DNA of 56,907 nucleotides from Streptomyces bambusae. GTDB taxonomy: Bacteria > Actinomycetota > Actinomycetes > Streptomycetales > Streptomycetaceae. The notes beneath the pieces are model-generated. The model was not told where the DNA came from and made no database searches. It saw nothing but the letters and a program-made list of their open reading frames with translations. Location of the stretch: NCBI RefSeq assembly GCF_020532645.1, contig NZ_JAJAUZ010000048.1, positions 1 through 56,907 on the forward strand. The letters are read 5' to 3'. Positions 41,237 through 49,647 of this stretch are shown piece by piece (within the stretch, counting starts at the first letter, position 1; each line of letters starts with the position of its first letter). The translations under genes were made by a program, and so were the position numbers.

Positions 41237-43452
41237 GGCACCGGGACGATCCGGACCGGCACGGACAGGACCCGGTCGGCCCCCGGGTGGCGCAGGGGGC
41301 CCTCCAGAGCGAAGGAGCCGCGCAGCGGAAGGTCGCCGCTGGAGCGTCCGACCGCCACGCCCACCTCCCCGGGCTCCACTCGTCTGCGCAGGTCGAGCCC
41401 GGTGAAGGAGGTCCGGTCGGCGTGGACGTCGAAGGTGACCCGGGCGGCCGCGCCGGGCCGCAGCTCGACCCGGGCGAAACCCGCGAGCCACCGCCGCGGC
41501 CGGACGACGGACGCCACGGGGTCGGACAGGTACAGCTGGACCACCTCGGTCCCGGCCACCTCGCCGACGTTGCGGACGGTGACCGAAACAGTGACGGTCC
41601 CGTCCGTCGCGGCGACGGGATCCACCGAGAGGTCCGAGCAGGTGAAGTGGGTCCAGCTCAGCCCGTGTCCGAAGGGGAACAGCGGGGTCGGGTCCACGGA
41701 GCTCCAGGCGGTGTGTCCGCCCAGCCCGGCGTGGAGGTAGGTGCCGGGCTGGCCGCCGGCCCGGCGGGGGACGGAGACGGGCAGCCGGCCGGACGGTTCC
41801 GCGGCCCCGCTGATGATCCGGGCCAGTGCCGTCCCGCCCTCCTCCCCGGGGAAGAAGACCTGCACCACGGCCGCTGCCCGGTCGGCGAGCGCGCCGAGCG
41901 CGTAGGGCCGCCCGGAGACGACGACCAGGACGGTCGGCACCCCGGAGTCCAGTACGGCGGAGGCGAGTGCGGCCTGGTCACCGGGCAGGTCGAGGGTTTC
42001 GGCGTCGCAGCCCTCTCCGGAGGTGCCGCGGCCGAACATGCCCGCCCGGTCGCCGAGCACCAGCACGTTCACGTCCGGCTCGTCCTCGGTGACCGTGAAC
42101 CCGGCCGAGGTGAGCCCCTCGCGGAGCGTCGGGATCTCCACCCCGAGGTCGTCGGGCAGCGCGACGTGGTTGGGGAAGGAGTAGCAGCCCAGCAAGGACC
42201 GGGGGTCGTCGGCGTAGGGCCCGCTGATCGCCACCCGGCACGGTCGCAGTGGCAGGACGCCGTCGTTGGCGAGCAGTACGGTGGACCGTTCGGCCAGGAG
42301 CCTGGCCAGGACCCGGTTCTCCGGCGGGTCGAGGTCGAGCGGCTCGGGCTTGACGGGCTCCCAGCCGGGGTCGAGGAGGCCGAGCTCGGCCTTCTGCCGC
42401 AGGACCCGTTCCACGGCCCGGTCGACGAGCTCCTCGGAGAGGCTTCCCGACCGCACCAGTCCGGTCAACGGCTCGCCGTAGCAGCGGGCCGTGGGCAACT
42501 CGACGTCGATTCCGGCGGTCAGCGCCAGCGCGCCCGCCGCGCCGCGCGATCCGGCGACGCCGTGCCGGGTCTCCAGGAAGGAGACGGCGTAGTAGTCGGC
42601 GACGACCACACCGCTGAAACCGAGCTCATCCCTGAGCAGGTCGGTGAGCAGCCGTTCGTCGGCAGCCACCGGGACGCCGTCCACGTCGGTGTAGCTGTTC
42701 ATCACCGACCGGGCCCCTCCCTCGCGCAGCGCCCGTACGAAAGGCTCGACCAGCACGTCGCTGAACTCCCGCGGTCCCGAGGCGACAGGAGCCATGTTCC
42801 GGCCGCCGCGCGAGGCCGAGTACCCGGCGAAGTGCTTCAGCGTGGCCACGATCCCGGCGCCTTCCAGGCCCTGCACGTACGCGGTGCCGATGGCTCCGAC
42901 GAGGTAGGGATCCTCGCCGATGCACTCCTCGGTCCTGCCCCAGCGGTAGTCGCGGACCACGTCCAGCACGGGAGCCAGCCCCTGGTGGACACCGACCCGC
43001 CGCATCGAATCGCCGATGGCGGCGGCCATGGCGCGCACGAGCCCGGGATCGAAGGTCGCACCCCAGGCCGGCGGCGCGGGGAAGACCGTCGCACCCCACG
43101 TCATGAACCCGGTCAGGCACTCCTCGTGGGCGACCGCCGGGATCCCGAACCGGCCGGACCCGGTCACCCGCCTCTGGAGTGAGGCGAGCCGTTCCATTCC
43201 GGCTTCCGCCGTGACCGGCGCGGTGCCGTACACCCGGGTGAGCTGGCCGAGTCCGTGGGCGGCGATGTCGTCGAGGGCCGGCGCGGACTCGCCGGAGTCG
43301 TCCTCCACCGGCGCGACCGGTGCACCCGGATCCGAGGGCAGCGCCCAGAATCCGGTGAGCTGGCCCGCCTTCTCTTCCAGCGTCATGCGTTTCAGCAGAT
43401 CGGCGACCCGTGTGGACACGGGCAGGAGGGGGTCACGCCAGGGCTCGGTCAA
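41233..43452 (-). CDS. bxlA: GH3 beta-xylosidase
   Basis: 739 aa; TTG start at 43452 with AGGAGA upstream. No signal peptide. Domains: GH3 barrel about 1-320 with the nucleophile Asp286 in GVVVADYYAV; the alpha/beta sandwich about 370-580 with acid/base candidate Glu in GEGCDAETLDLPGDQ and a PGEEGG loop; a fibronectin-III-like domain about 600-715. The KHFAGYSASRGGRN substrate loop matches beta-xylosidases, including BxlA of Streptomyces. It would split xylobiose and longer xylosides taken up by BxlEFG. It lies 10 bases after bxlR and overlaps the GH43 start. Beta-glucosidase activity cannot be excluded. Confidence 0.92.
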   Translation of the reverse strand: MTEPWRDPLLPVSTRVADLLKRMTLEEKAGQLTGFWALPSDPGAPVAPVEDDSGESAPALDDIAAHGLGQLTRVYGTAPVTAEAGMERLASLQRRVTGSGRFGIPAVAHEECLTGFMTWGATVFPAPPAWGATFDPGLVRAMAAAIGDSMRRVGVHQGLAPVLDVVRDYRWGRTEECIGEDPYLVGAIGTAYVQGLEGAGIVATLKHFAGYSASRGGRNMAPVASGPREFSDVLVEPFVRALREGGARSVMNSYTDVDGVPVAADERLLTDLLRDELGFSGVVVADYYAVSFLETRHGVAGSRGAAGALALTAGIDVELPTARCYGEPLTGLVRSGSLSEELVDRAVERVLRQKAELGLLDPGWEPVKPEPLDLDPPENRVLARLLAERSTVLLANDGVLPLRPCRVAISGPYADDPRSLLGCYSFPNHVALPDDLGVEIPTLREGLTSAGFTVTEDEPDVNVLVLGDRAGMFGRGTSGEGCDAETLDLPGDQAALASAVLDSGVPTVLVVVSGRPYALGALADRAAAVVQVFFPGEEGGTALARIISGAAEPSGRLPVSVPRRAGGQPGTYLHAGLGGHTAWSSVDPTPLFPFGHGLSWTHFTCSDLSVDPVAATDGTVTVSVTVRNVGEVAGTEVVQLYLSDPVASVVRPRRWLAGFARVELRPGAAARVTFDVHADRTSFTGLDLRRRVEPGEVGVAVGRSSGDLPLRGSFALEGPLRHPGADRVLSVPVRIVPVP

Positions 43453-43462
43453 CGGAGTTCTC

Positions 43463-44476
43463 CTAGAGACGGGGCGGGGCGGTGGAGAGCCGGACCTTGA
43501 GTTCGGTCGACAGCTCCATCCGTGGGCTGACCAGGGGCTGGCCGTCCAGGAGCTGGAAGAGCGTGCGGGCGGCGAGCCGGCCCATCTCCTCCAGCGGCTG
43601 GCGTACTGTCGTCAGGGGCGGTGACAGCCATTCGCACATCGGCAGGTCGTCGAAGCCGACCACGCTGAGGTCCTGCGGGATGCTCAGACCGGCCTGCCGG
43701 GCAGCTTCGTAGACGCCCATCGCCTGCTGGTCGCTGCCGGCGAAGACGGCGGTCGGCGGCTCGGGGAGGGCGAGGAGTTCCCGGGCGCGCTGGAATCCGC
43801 CCTCGTGCTGGAAGTCGCCGAACCGGATCATGTCGCGGTCGACCTCGATCCCGGCCCGCTCCAGCGCGGCCCGGTACCCGTCGATGCGGGCCTGGCTGCA
43901 GAGCATCTCCTTGCGCCCGCCGATCGCGGCGATCCGGCGGTGCCCCAGGTCCAGCAGGTGCTCGGTGGCGGCGAGGCCGCCCGCCCAGTTGGTCGCGCCG
44001 ATGCTGGGCACACCGTTGCCCGGCAGGTCGATCGGGTCGATGACGACCAGCGCCACACCGGCCTGTTCGACCTGGGCGCGTTGCGCCGGGGTGACCGAGG
44101 CGGTGACGAGGATGACGCCGTCGCTGTGGTGCAGGACCGGCAGCGAGGCCCAGCTCGACGGTGTGGCCTCGCCCGGCGGGAGGAGCGACACGACGGTGCC
44201 CACCCTCCGCTGGGCGCACTCGGCCTCGACGCCGCGCAGTATCTCCACGGCCCAGGCGCTGTCCAGACCGCCGATGATCAAGTCGACCAGGCCCGACCTT
44301 CGGGCTCTGCCCTGACGGCCGGGCGGGAGGTAGTTGTGGGACTGCAGCAGCCTCTCGATCCGTTCGCGTGTCGAAGACGCCACATCGGTGCGGCCGTTGA
44401 TCACCTTCGACACGGTGGCCTGGGAGACCCCGGCCGCGGCGGCGATGACGGCCAGGGTCGGACGCTGCTCGCTCAA
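43463..44476 (-). CDS. bxlR: LacI-family regulator of the xylo-oligosaccharide genes
   Basis: 337 aa from the TTG at 44476, which has GAGGAGAG upstream; the open frame to 44569 crosses the likely operator. HTH and hinge residues about 5-60 (TLAVIAAAAGVSQATVSKVI), then the effector domain (LVDLIIGGLDSAWAVEILRG; VVGFDDLPMCEWLSPPLTTV). First gene of bxlR-GH3-GH43 and divergent from bxlEFG, the arrangement expected of BxlR. It probably represses both units and is released by xylobiose or xylose. The name is by context. Confidence 0.88.
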   Translation of the reverse strand: MSEQRPTLAVIAAAAGVSQATVSKVINGRTDVASSTRERIERLLQSHNYLPPGRQGRARRSGLVDLIIGGLDSAWAVEILRGVEAECAQRRVGTVVSLLPPGEATPSSWASLPVLHHSDGVILVTASVTPAQRAQVEQAGVALVVIDPIDLPGNGVPSIGATNWAGGLAATEHLLDLGHRRIAAIGGRKEMLCSQARIDGYRAALERAGIEVDRDMIRFGDFQHEGGFQRARELLALPEPPTAVFAGSDQQAMGVYEAARQAGLSIPQDLSVVGFDDLPMCEWLSPPLTTVRQPLEEMGRLAARTLFQLLDGQPLVSPRMELSTELKVRLSTAPPRL

Positions 44477-44642
44477 CTTCTCTCCTCTGCGCGGACGCCC
44501 GGGCTGGCGACAGATATCGCAAACTTTCGACGAGTCTCCGGTCGGTTCGACCGGGTTGTCAACCATCAAGAAGGCTGTAGGTAAAGGGAATTCGGCGATA
44601 AGGCTTGACCGGGGGATCCCATGTTCCTAGTTTGTGGCAGCA

Positions 44643-44672
44643 CGAATTCGAGAGTGTTACGAAACATTTTCG
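44643..44672. promoter_or_regulatory. Candidate BxlR operators before bxlE
   Basis: Two palindromes stand in an AT-rich patch 34-63 bases before the bxlE ATG: CGAATTCG (44643-44650) and CGAAA-CAT-TTTCG (44660-44672). A related half-site (AAACTTTCG) is near 44521, closer to bxlR. As I recall, BxlR of other streptomycetes uses CGAA/TTCG inverted repeats; assignment here is inference. Confidence 0.55.
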
Positions 44673-44705
44673 AACTCGAACCGGCATCCCCACCCCGGAG
44701 GTCCC

Positions 44706-45998
44706 ATGGCCAGTACACCCCCGAGTCGACGACGCTTCCTTGCGCTCTCGGGCCTGACCGCCCTGTCCGCCTCGCTGACCGCTGCCTGCGGCGGCGGGGA
44801 ACCGGGGGCGGGTCGGGCGGCCGGCGGCAAGGTGACCCTGGCCTGGTGGAACATCGCCACCACGGAGCCGGGCAAGTCCCTGTTCCCGCAGATCTCCTCG
44901 GCGTTCACGGCCGCCCATCCCCAAATCACCATCAAGACGACCTCGTTGGAGAACGAGGCGTTCAAGTCCAAGCTGACGGCCAGTACTTCCGCGGGCCGGC
45001 TGCCCGACGTCTTCCAGACCTGGGGCGGCGGGGTCCTGCGGCAGCAGGTCGACGCGGGGCTGGTCGAGGACCTCACCGACGCGTTCGGCTGGTCGTCGGA
45101 CCTCACCCCCGTCTCGCTCCAGGCCTATCAGTTCGGGGGCCGCACCTACGCGGTGCCCTACGACGTCGGCATGGTCGGCTTCTGGTACAACAAGAAGCTC
45201 TTCGCCAGGGCCGGGATCACCGCTCCGCCGGCCACCTGGGCCGAGTTCCTCGAAGACGTCGGGAAGCTCAAGGCGGCGGGCGTCACTCCGATCGCCCTCG
45301 CGGGCAAGGAGAAGTGGCCGGGCCACTTCTACTGGGCCTATCTCGCCATGCGCGTCGCCGGGCTCCCCGCGTTGCAGCAGGCGGCGACCACCAAGGACTT
45401 CACCAGCGCCGGCTTCGTCCGCGCGGGCGCCCACCTCAAGGAACTGGTCGACCTCCGGCCGTTCCAGACCGGTTTCCTCGGAGCCGGCTACTCCACCCCC
45501 GGCGGGCAGGCCGCGACCATGGGCAACGGCAAGGCCGCCATGGAGCTGATGGGGCAGTGGGGGCCGTCGGTCCAGGTGGACGCGGGCGCAGACCTCGGAG
45601 CGGACCTGGGCTTCTTCCCCTTCCCCGCGGTCGACGGCGGCACCGGCCAGGTCACCGAGGTGCTCGGAGGTGGCGGCGGTTTCGCCCTGCGCAAGGGCGC
45701 GCCGAAGGAGGCGCTGGACTTCCTGAAGTTCTTCGTCCTGGACAACGAGTCCAAGCTGCTCGCCTCCAACGGCTACCTGCCGGTGGTCAAGGGCGCGGAG
45801 AGCCGGATCGCCGACGCCAACAGGAAGGCGGTGGCCGACAGCCTGGTCAGGGCGACGGGCTTCCAGCTCTTCCTCGACCAGGCGTACCCGCCGGCGGTCG
45901 GCCAGGAGATCAACGACAGCGTGGCCGACCTCATCGCGGGCAAGAGGACGCCCGAGCAGGTCACCGAGTCGATCACCGAGGCTGCACAGGGTGCCTAG
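44706..45998 (+). CDS. bxlE: Xylo-oligosaccharide-binding lipoprotein BxlE
   Basis: 430 aa from the ATG at 44706, preceded by GGAGG. The signal peptide combines a twin-arginine motif (SRRRFL, residues 7-12) with a lipobox (TAAC, Cys28), suggesting Tat export before lipidation. The mature part is a family 1 extracellular solute-binding protein (VTLAWWNIATTEPGK, VPYDVGMVGFWYNKKLF, GGGGGFALRKGAPKEA). It would bind xylobiose and xylotriose at the cell surface and pass them to BxlFG. First gene of bxlEFG, divergent from bxlR. The bxlF start overlaps its 3' end by 8 bases. Confidence 0.9.
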   Translation: MASTPPSRRRFLALSGLTALSASLTAACGGGEPGAGRAAGGKVTLAWWNIATTEPGKSLFPQISSAFTAAHPQITIKTTSLENEAFKSKLTASTSAGRLPDVFQTWGGGVLRQQVDAGLVEDLTDAFGWSSDLTPVSLQAYQFGGRTYAVPYDVGMVGFWYNKKLFARAGITAPPATWAEFLEDVGKLKAAGVTPIALAGKEKWPGHFYWAYLAMRVAGLPALQQAATTKDFTSAGFVRAGAHLKELVDLRPFQTGFLGAGYSTPGGQAATMGNGKAAMELMGQWGPSVQVDAGADLGADLGFFPFPAVDGGTGQVTEVLGGGGGFALRKGAPKEALDFLKFFVLDNESKLLASNGYLPVVKGAESRIADANRKAVADSLVRATGFQLFLDQAYPPAVGQEINDSVADLIAGKRTPEQVTESITEAAQGA

Positions 45999-46980
45999 CC
46001 CCGTGTCCACGCTGACCGAGGAGCGCACGCAGGACACCCCGCCGGCGCGCCCGCCCGCTCCGGCCCGCTCGTTCCTGCGCGGGGTCCGCAGCTGGGCGTC
46101 GGTCGCATGGTTCCTCGTCCCGGCCCTGGTCCTCTTCCTCGTCTTCGTCCTCGCCCCGATCGCCGTCGCCGTCCACACCGGGTTCTTCAAGTGGGGCGGG
46201 GCCGGCCCGATGGAGGACTTCGTCGGTTTCGAGAACTACGCCAGGCTGTTCGGCGACGAGGTCTTCCTCGGCGATCTGGAGCGCGGGCTGTACCTCATCG
46301 CCCTGTCGCTCACCGTGCAGCTGCCGCTCGCCCTGTTCACCGCCGCCCTGCTCAACCGAAGACTGCGCGGCCGGGCCGTCTACCGGATGCTGTTCTTCGC
46401 GCCGTACGTCCTGTCCGAAGTGGTCACGGCGGTCCTCTTCACGATGATCCTCCTTCCTGGTGACGGCATGGCCGACCAGCTGGCCGGCCGACTCGGCCTG
46501 GAGGGGCTGCAGGGCAGGTGGCTGGCCGATCCCTCGACGGTCCTGCCGACCCTGTTCGTGGTCATGACCTGGAAGTACTTCGGCTTCCACATGATGCTCT
46601 TCCTCGCCGGGCTGCAGAGCATCCCCGGCGAGGTACTCGAAGCCGCCGCCATCGACGGTGCCAACGCCTGGCAGCGCTTCCGTTCCGTGACGCTGCCGCT
46701 GCTCGGCCCGACGATCCGGATCAGCGTGTTCCTCTCGGTCATCGGGGCCATCCAGCTCTTCGACCTCGTGTGGGTCATGACGGCCGGCGGGCCCAACCAC
46801 TCCTCCGAGACGATGGCGATCTCGATGTTCCAGTTCGGCTTCAAGCGCTACCAGGTCGGCTACGCCAGTGCGATCAGCGTGGTGCTGTTCATGATCAGTC
46901 TGGTCTTCTCCCTCTTCTACCAGCGGTACGTACTGCGCCGCGACCTGAGCGGAGCCGTGACCACAGGAGGAGCCCGATGA
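45991..46980 (+). CDS. bxlF: Xylo-oligosaccharide ABC transporter permease BxlF
   Basis: 329 aa if the GTG at 45991 is used (overlapping the bxlE stop by 8 bases); the GTG at 46003 is a plausible alternative with little difference. MalF-type CUT1 permease with about six membrane segments after a Pro-rich cytoplasmic N-terminus, and the EAA loop LEAAAIDGANAWQRFRSVTLP near residue 220. It forms the channel with BxlG. The stop overlaps the bxlG start by ATGA. No ATPase is encoded in this operon. Confidence 0.92.
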   Translation: MPSPVSTLTEERTQDTPPARPPAPARSFLRGVRSWASVAWFLVPALVLFLVFVLAPIAVAVHTGFFKWGGAGPMEDFVGFENYARLFGDEVFLGDLERGLYLIALSLTVQLPLALFTAALLNRRLRGRAVYRMLFFAPYVLSEVVTAVLFTMILLPGDGMADQLAGRLGLEGLQGRWLADPSTVLPTLFVVMTWKYFGFHMMLFLAGLQSIPGEVLEAAAIDGANAWQRFRSVTLPLLGPTIRISVFLSVIGAIQLFDLVWVMTAGGPNHSSETMAISMFQFGFKRYQVGYASAISVVLFMISLVFSLFYQRYVLRRDLSGAVTTGGAR

Positions 46981-47807
46981 AGGCCCGGAGCAGGGTACGG
47001 GGCCTGTCGCTGCACGCCGTGCTCTGGCTGATCGGCGCGTTTGTCGTCGTGCCGCTGGGCTACGCGGTGATCTCCGGTTTCAAGAGCACCGGCGAGCTGA
47101 CCGCCAATCCGTTCGGGCTGCCGGGGCACTGGAAGGCCGGCAACTACACCGGCATCCTCGGCGACGCGGTGTTCTGGCGGCAGATCGCCAACAGCGCGGG
47201 GATCGCGATCGGCACGACGTGCTGCACGGTGGCGGTGTCCGCGATGGCGGCGTTCGTGCTGGCCCGCTACGCCTTCCGGGGACGGGAGCTGTTCTACACC
47301 CTGTTCACGATCGGGCTCATGTTCCCGTTCGCGGTGGCCGTCCTGCCGTTGTTCCTGCTGCTGCGCACCTTCGGTCTGCTCGACAACCCGCTCGGAGTGA
47401 TCCTTCCACAGGCGGCCTTCGGGCTTCCCATGACGATCGTGATCCTGCGCGGCTTCTTCCGGACCATACCGGCGGAGCTGGAGGAGGCAGCCGTCATGGA
47501 CGGCTGCGGCAAGTTCCGCTTCTTCTGGAGGATCCTGCTGCCGATGGCGCGTCCGGCGCTCGGCACGGTGTCGGTGCTGGCGGTCGTCGCGAGCTGGAAC
47601 AACTTCTTCCTGCCGCTGCTGGTGTTCAACGACCCGCGATGGCAGACGATTCCGGTCGGAGTCCAGCAGTTCCAGGGGCAGTACTCGACGGACTACGCCT
47701 TCGTCTTCGCCTACGTCGTGCTCGCCATGGTCCCCGCGCTCGCCTTCTATGCGGTCGCCGAGCGGCAGCTGATCGGCGGCCTCACGGCAGGCGCCACCAA
47801 GGGCTGA
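46977..47807 (+). CDS. bxlG: Xylo-oligosaccharide ABC transporter permease BxlG
   Basis: 276 aa from the ATG at 46977, with AGGAGGAG upstream inside bxlF; longer readings lie within bxlF. MalG-type CUT1 permease with about six membrane segments, EAA loop LEEAAVMDGCGKFRFFWRILLP near residue 170 and the family end (ERQLIGGLTAGATKG). Last gene of bxlEFG. The next gene, for GH62, starts 166 bases later and has a LacI-type box of the arabinose family, so it is probably separately controlled. Confidence 0.93.
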   Translation: MKARSRVRGLSLHAVLWLIGAFVVVPLGYAVISGFKSTGELTANPFGLPGHWKAGNYTGILGDAVFWRQIANSAGIAIGTTCCTVAVSAMAAFVLARYAFRGRELFYTLFTIGLMFPFAVAVLPLFLLLRTFGLLDNPLGVILPQAAFGLPMTIVILRGFFRTIPAELEEAAVMDGCGKFRFFWRILLPMARPALGTVSVLAVVASWNNFFLPLLVFNDPRWQTIPVGVQQFQGQYSTDYAFVFAYVVLAMVPALAFYAVAERQLIGGLTAGATKG

Positions 47808-47877
47808 CCCGTCCTGTGCAGGCTCCGCCCCGAAGGAGAGGTCGTACAAAGCTTCGCCGAACGACCGTACCCAATTT

Positions 47878-47891
47878 TGTTAGCGCTAACA
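47878..47891. promoter_or_regulatory. LacI-family operator before the GH62 gene
   Basis: TGTTAGCGCTAACA is a perfect 14-bp palindrome, the most symmetric member of the arabinose-type boxes, 82 bases upstream of the GH62 ATG. Confidence 0.85.
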
Positions 47892-47973
47892 TCGCTCGCC
47901 ATGCGGCCCGGACCCGCCACCCCGACAACCCCAACCACCCCGACAACCAGACCCCCGAACCGAAGGAGCTCCC

Positions 47974-49449
47974 ATGAGGTTTCGCCCCCCGTCCCCGCTG
48001 CACGTGAAACGGCTGACGGCCGTCTTCGCGCCGTTGCTGCTCCTCGCCGCCTTCCTCGGCGTCCAGCCCGCGGCGGCGGCCACCGTCGACCCCAGCGCCT
48101 CGTACGTGCTGGTCAACCGCAACAGCGGCAAGGCGCTGGACGTGTACAACCTGGCGACCAACGACGGCGCCCGCATCACCCAGTGGGCCAGGAACGACCA
48201 GAACCAGCAGCAATGGCAGTTCGTCGACTCCGGCGGCGGCCACTACCGCCTCAAGTCCCGCCACTCCGGCAAAGTGCTCGACGTTCAGAACGGGTCCACC
48301 GCGAACGGTGCCCCGGTCGTCCAATGGGCCGACGTGAACGGGACGAACCAGCAGTGGCGGCTGGCCGACAGCCCGGACGGCTACGTGAGGTTGGTCGCCC
48401 GCCACAGCAACAAGGCCCTCGAAGTACAGGGCGGATCCACCGCCGACGGCGCGAACGTGGTCCAGTACGACGACTGGGGCGGCACCAACCAGCAGTGGCG
48501 GCTCGTCAAGGTCGGTGCCGGCACCCCCGGCACGTGCGCCCTCCCGTCCACGTACCGCTGGAACTCCACGGGCGCGCTGGCGCAACCCAAGGCGGGCTGG
48601 GCCTCGCTCAAGGACTTCACCGTCGCCCCGTACAACGGCAAGCACCTCGTCTACGCGACGACGCACGGCGCGGGACCGGGAACCGGCTGGGGTTCGATGA
48701 ACTTCGGCCTGTTCGGGACCTGGCCGGAGATGGCCTCGGCCGCCCAGAACACCATGGCCAACTCGGTCGTTGCGCCCACGCTCTTCTACTTCGCACCGAA
48801 GAACATCTGGGTGCTCGCCTACCAGTGGGGAGGCGGCAGCGCCTTCTCGTACCGGACGTCGACCGACCCCTCCAACCCCAACGGCTGGTCCTCGCAGCAG
48901 GTGCTCTTCTCCGGCGGCATCGCCGATTCCGGAACGGGACCCATCGACCAGACACTCATCGGTGACGGCACCAACATGTACCTGTTCTTTGCCGGTGACA
49001 ACGGCAAAATCTACCGGGCGAGCATGCCGATCGGGAGCTTCCCGGGCAGCTTCGGCACGACCTCGACCGTGGTCATGAGCGACACGACGGACAACCTGTT
49101 CGAGGCTCCGCAGGTCTACAAGCTCCAGGGCCAGGACCGCTACCTCATGATCGTCGAGGCGATCGGATCGAAGGGCCGCTACTTCCGCTCGTTCACGGCC
49201 AGCAGTCTGAACGGCTCGTGGACACCCCAGGCCGCGACCGAGAGCAACCCCTTCGCCGGCAAGGCCAACAGCGGCGCCACCTGGACCAACGACATCAGCC
49301 ACGGCGAACTGATCCGCACCGCCGCCGATCAGACCTTCACCGTCGACCCCTGCAACCTGCAGTTCCTCTACCAGGGACGCGACCCCAACTCCGGCGGCGA
49401 CTACGGCCAGTGGCCCTACCGGCCCGGCCTGCTGACACTGCAGCGCTGA
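47974..49449 (+). CDS. Secreted GH62 alpha-L-arabinofuranosidase with N-terminal ricin-type trefoil
   Basis: 491 aa; AAGGAG precedes the ATG. Signal peptide 1-36 (ending AAAA); ricin-like beta-trefoil about 38-180 with three NQQxW repeats; GH62 domain about 188-491. Catalytic residues: base Asp214 in SLKDFTV, pKa modulator Asp325 in TGPIDQTLI, acid Glu377 in NLFEAPQVYK. It would remove arabinofuranose side chains from arabinoxylan, releasing arabinose for the importer and AraBAD. Regulation by the arabinose-type LacI protein is indicated by the box at 47878. A second GH62 domain is fused into the enzyme at 51645, and the same type of N-terminal trefoil occurs in the GH74 protein at 54049. Confidence 0.94.
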   Translation: MRFRPPSPLHVKRLTAVFAPLLLLAAFLGVQPAAAATVDPSASYVLVNRNSGKALDVYNLATNDGARITQWARNDQNQQQWQFVDSGGGHYRLKSRHSGKVLDVQNGSTANGAPVVQWADVNGTNQQWRLADSPDGYVRLVARHSNKALEVQGGSTADGANVVQYDDWGGTNQQWRLVKVGAGTPGTCALPSTYRWNSTGALAQPKAGWASLKDFTVAPYNGKHLVYATTHGAGPGTGWGSMNFGLFGTWPEMASAAQNTMANSVVAPTLFYFAPKNIWVLAYQWGGGSAFSYRTSTDPSNPNGWSSQQVLFSGGIADSGTGPIDQTLIGDGTNMYLFFAGDNGKIYRASMPIGSFPGSFGTTSTVVMSDTTDNLFEAPQVYKLQGQDRYLMIVEAIGSKGRYFRSFTASSLNGSWTPQAATESNPFAGKANSGATWTNDISHGELIRTAADQTFTVDPCNLQFLYQGRDPNSGGDYGQWPYRPGLLTLQR

Positions 49450-49454
49450 CGGTG

Positions 49455-49519
49455 CGGCACGGGTCCGGTCCCGGAGCCGTGCCGGTGCGGCGGGCTCGGC
49501 ACAAGGCCGGGCCCGCCGC
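49455..49519 (+). terminator. Double hairpin after the GH62 gene
   Basis: The first stem (CGGCACGG / CCGTGCCG, 49455-49484) extends through a second helix TCCGG/CCGGA. A 9-bp stem GCGGCGGGC / GCCCGCCGC follows (49487-49519). They begin 6 bases after the stop and would isolate the GH62 gene from the sigma factor. Bases 49520-49647 hold the sigma gene leader, where I recognise only the GGAGG at 49628-49632. Confidence 0.7.
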
Positions 49520-49647
49520 CTGCCTGCCGTCCAGGGGCGGGCCGGTCCACCGTCCCTGTGCCGGGGGGCTCCGTCAGGCGGCCACCGGTTGTTTGCCAGG
49601 GCACAGCCTTTGGCCGCGTACCTTTCCGGAGGTTAGGGTCTGACGCC

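Noticed and set aside
47808..47973. GH62 as fourth gene of bxlEFG
   Set aside because: The 166-base gap holds a perfect operator of the arabinose family, so an own promoter is more likely, although read-through cannot be excluded.
49455..49647. Riboswitch or small RNA before the sigma factor gene
   Set aside because: The hairpins next to the GH62 stop are adequately explained as a terminator and no known riboswitch core is visible.
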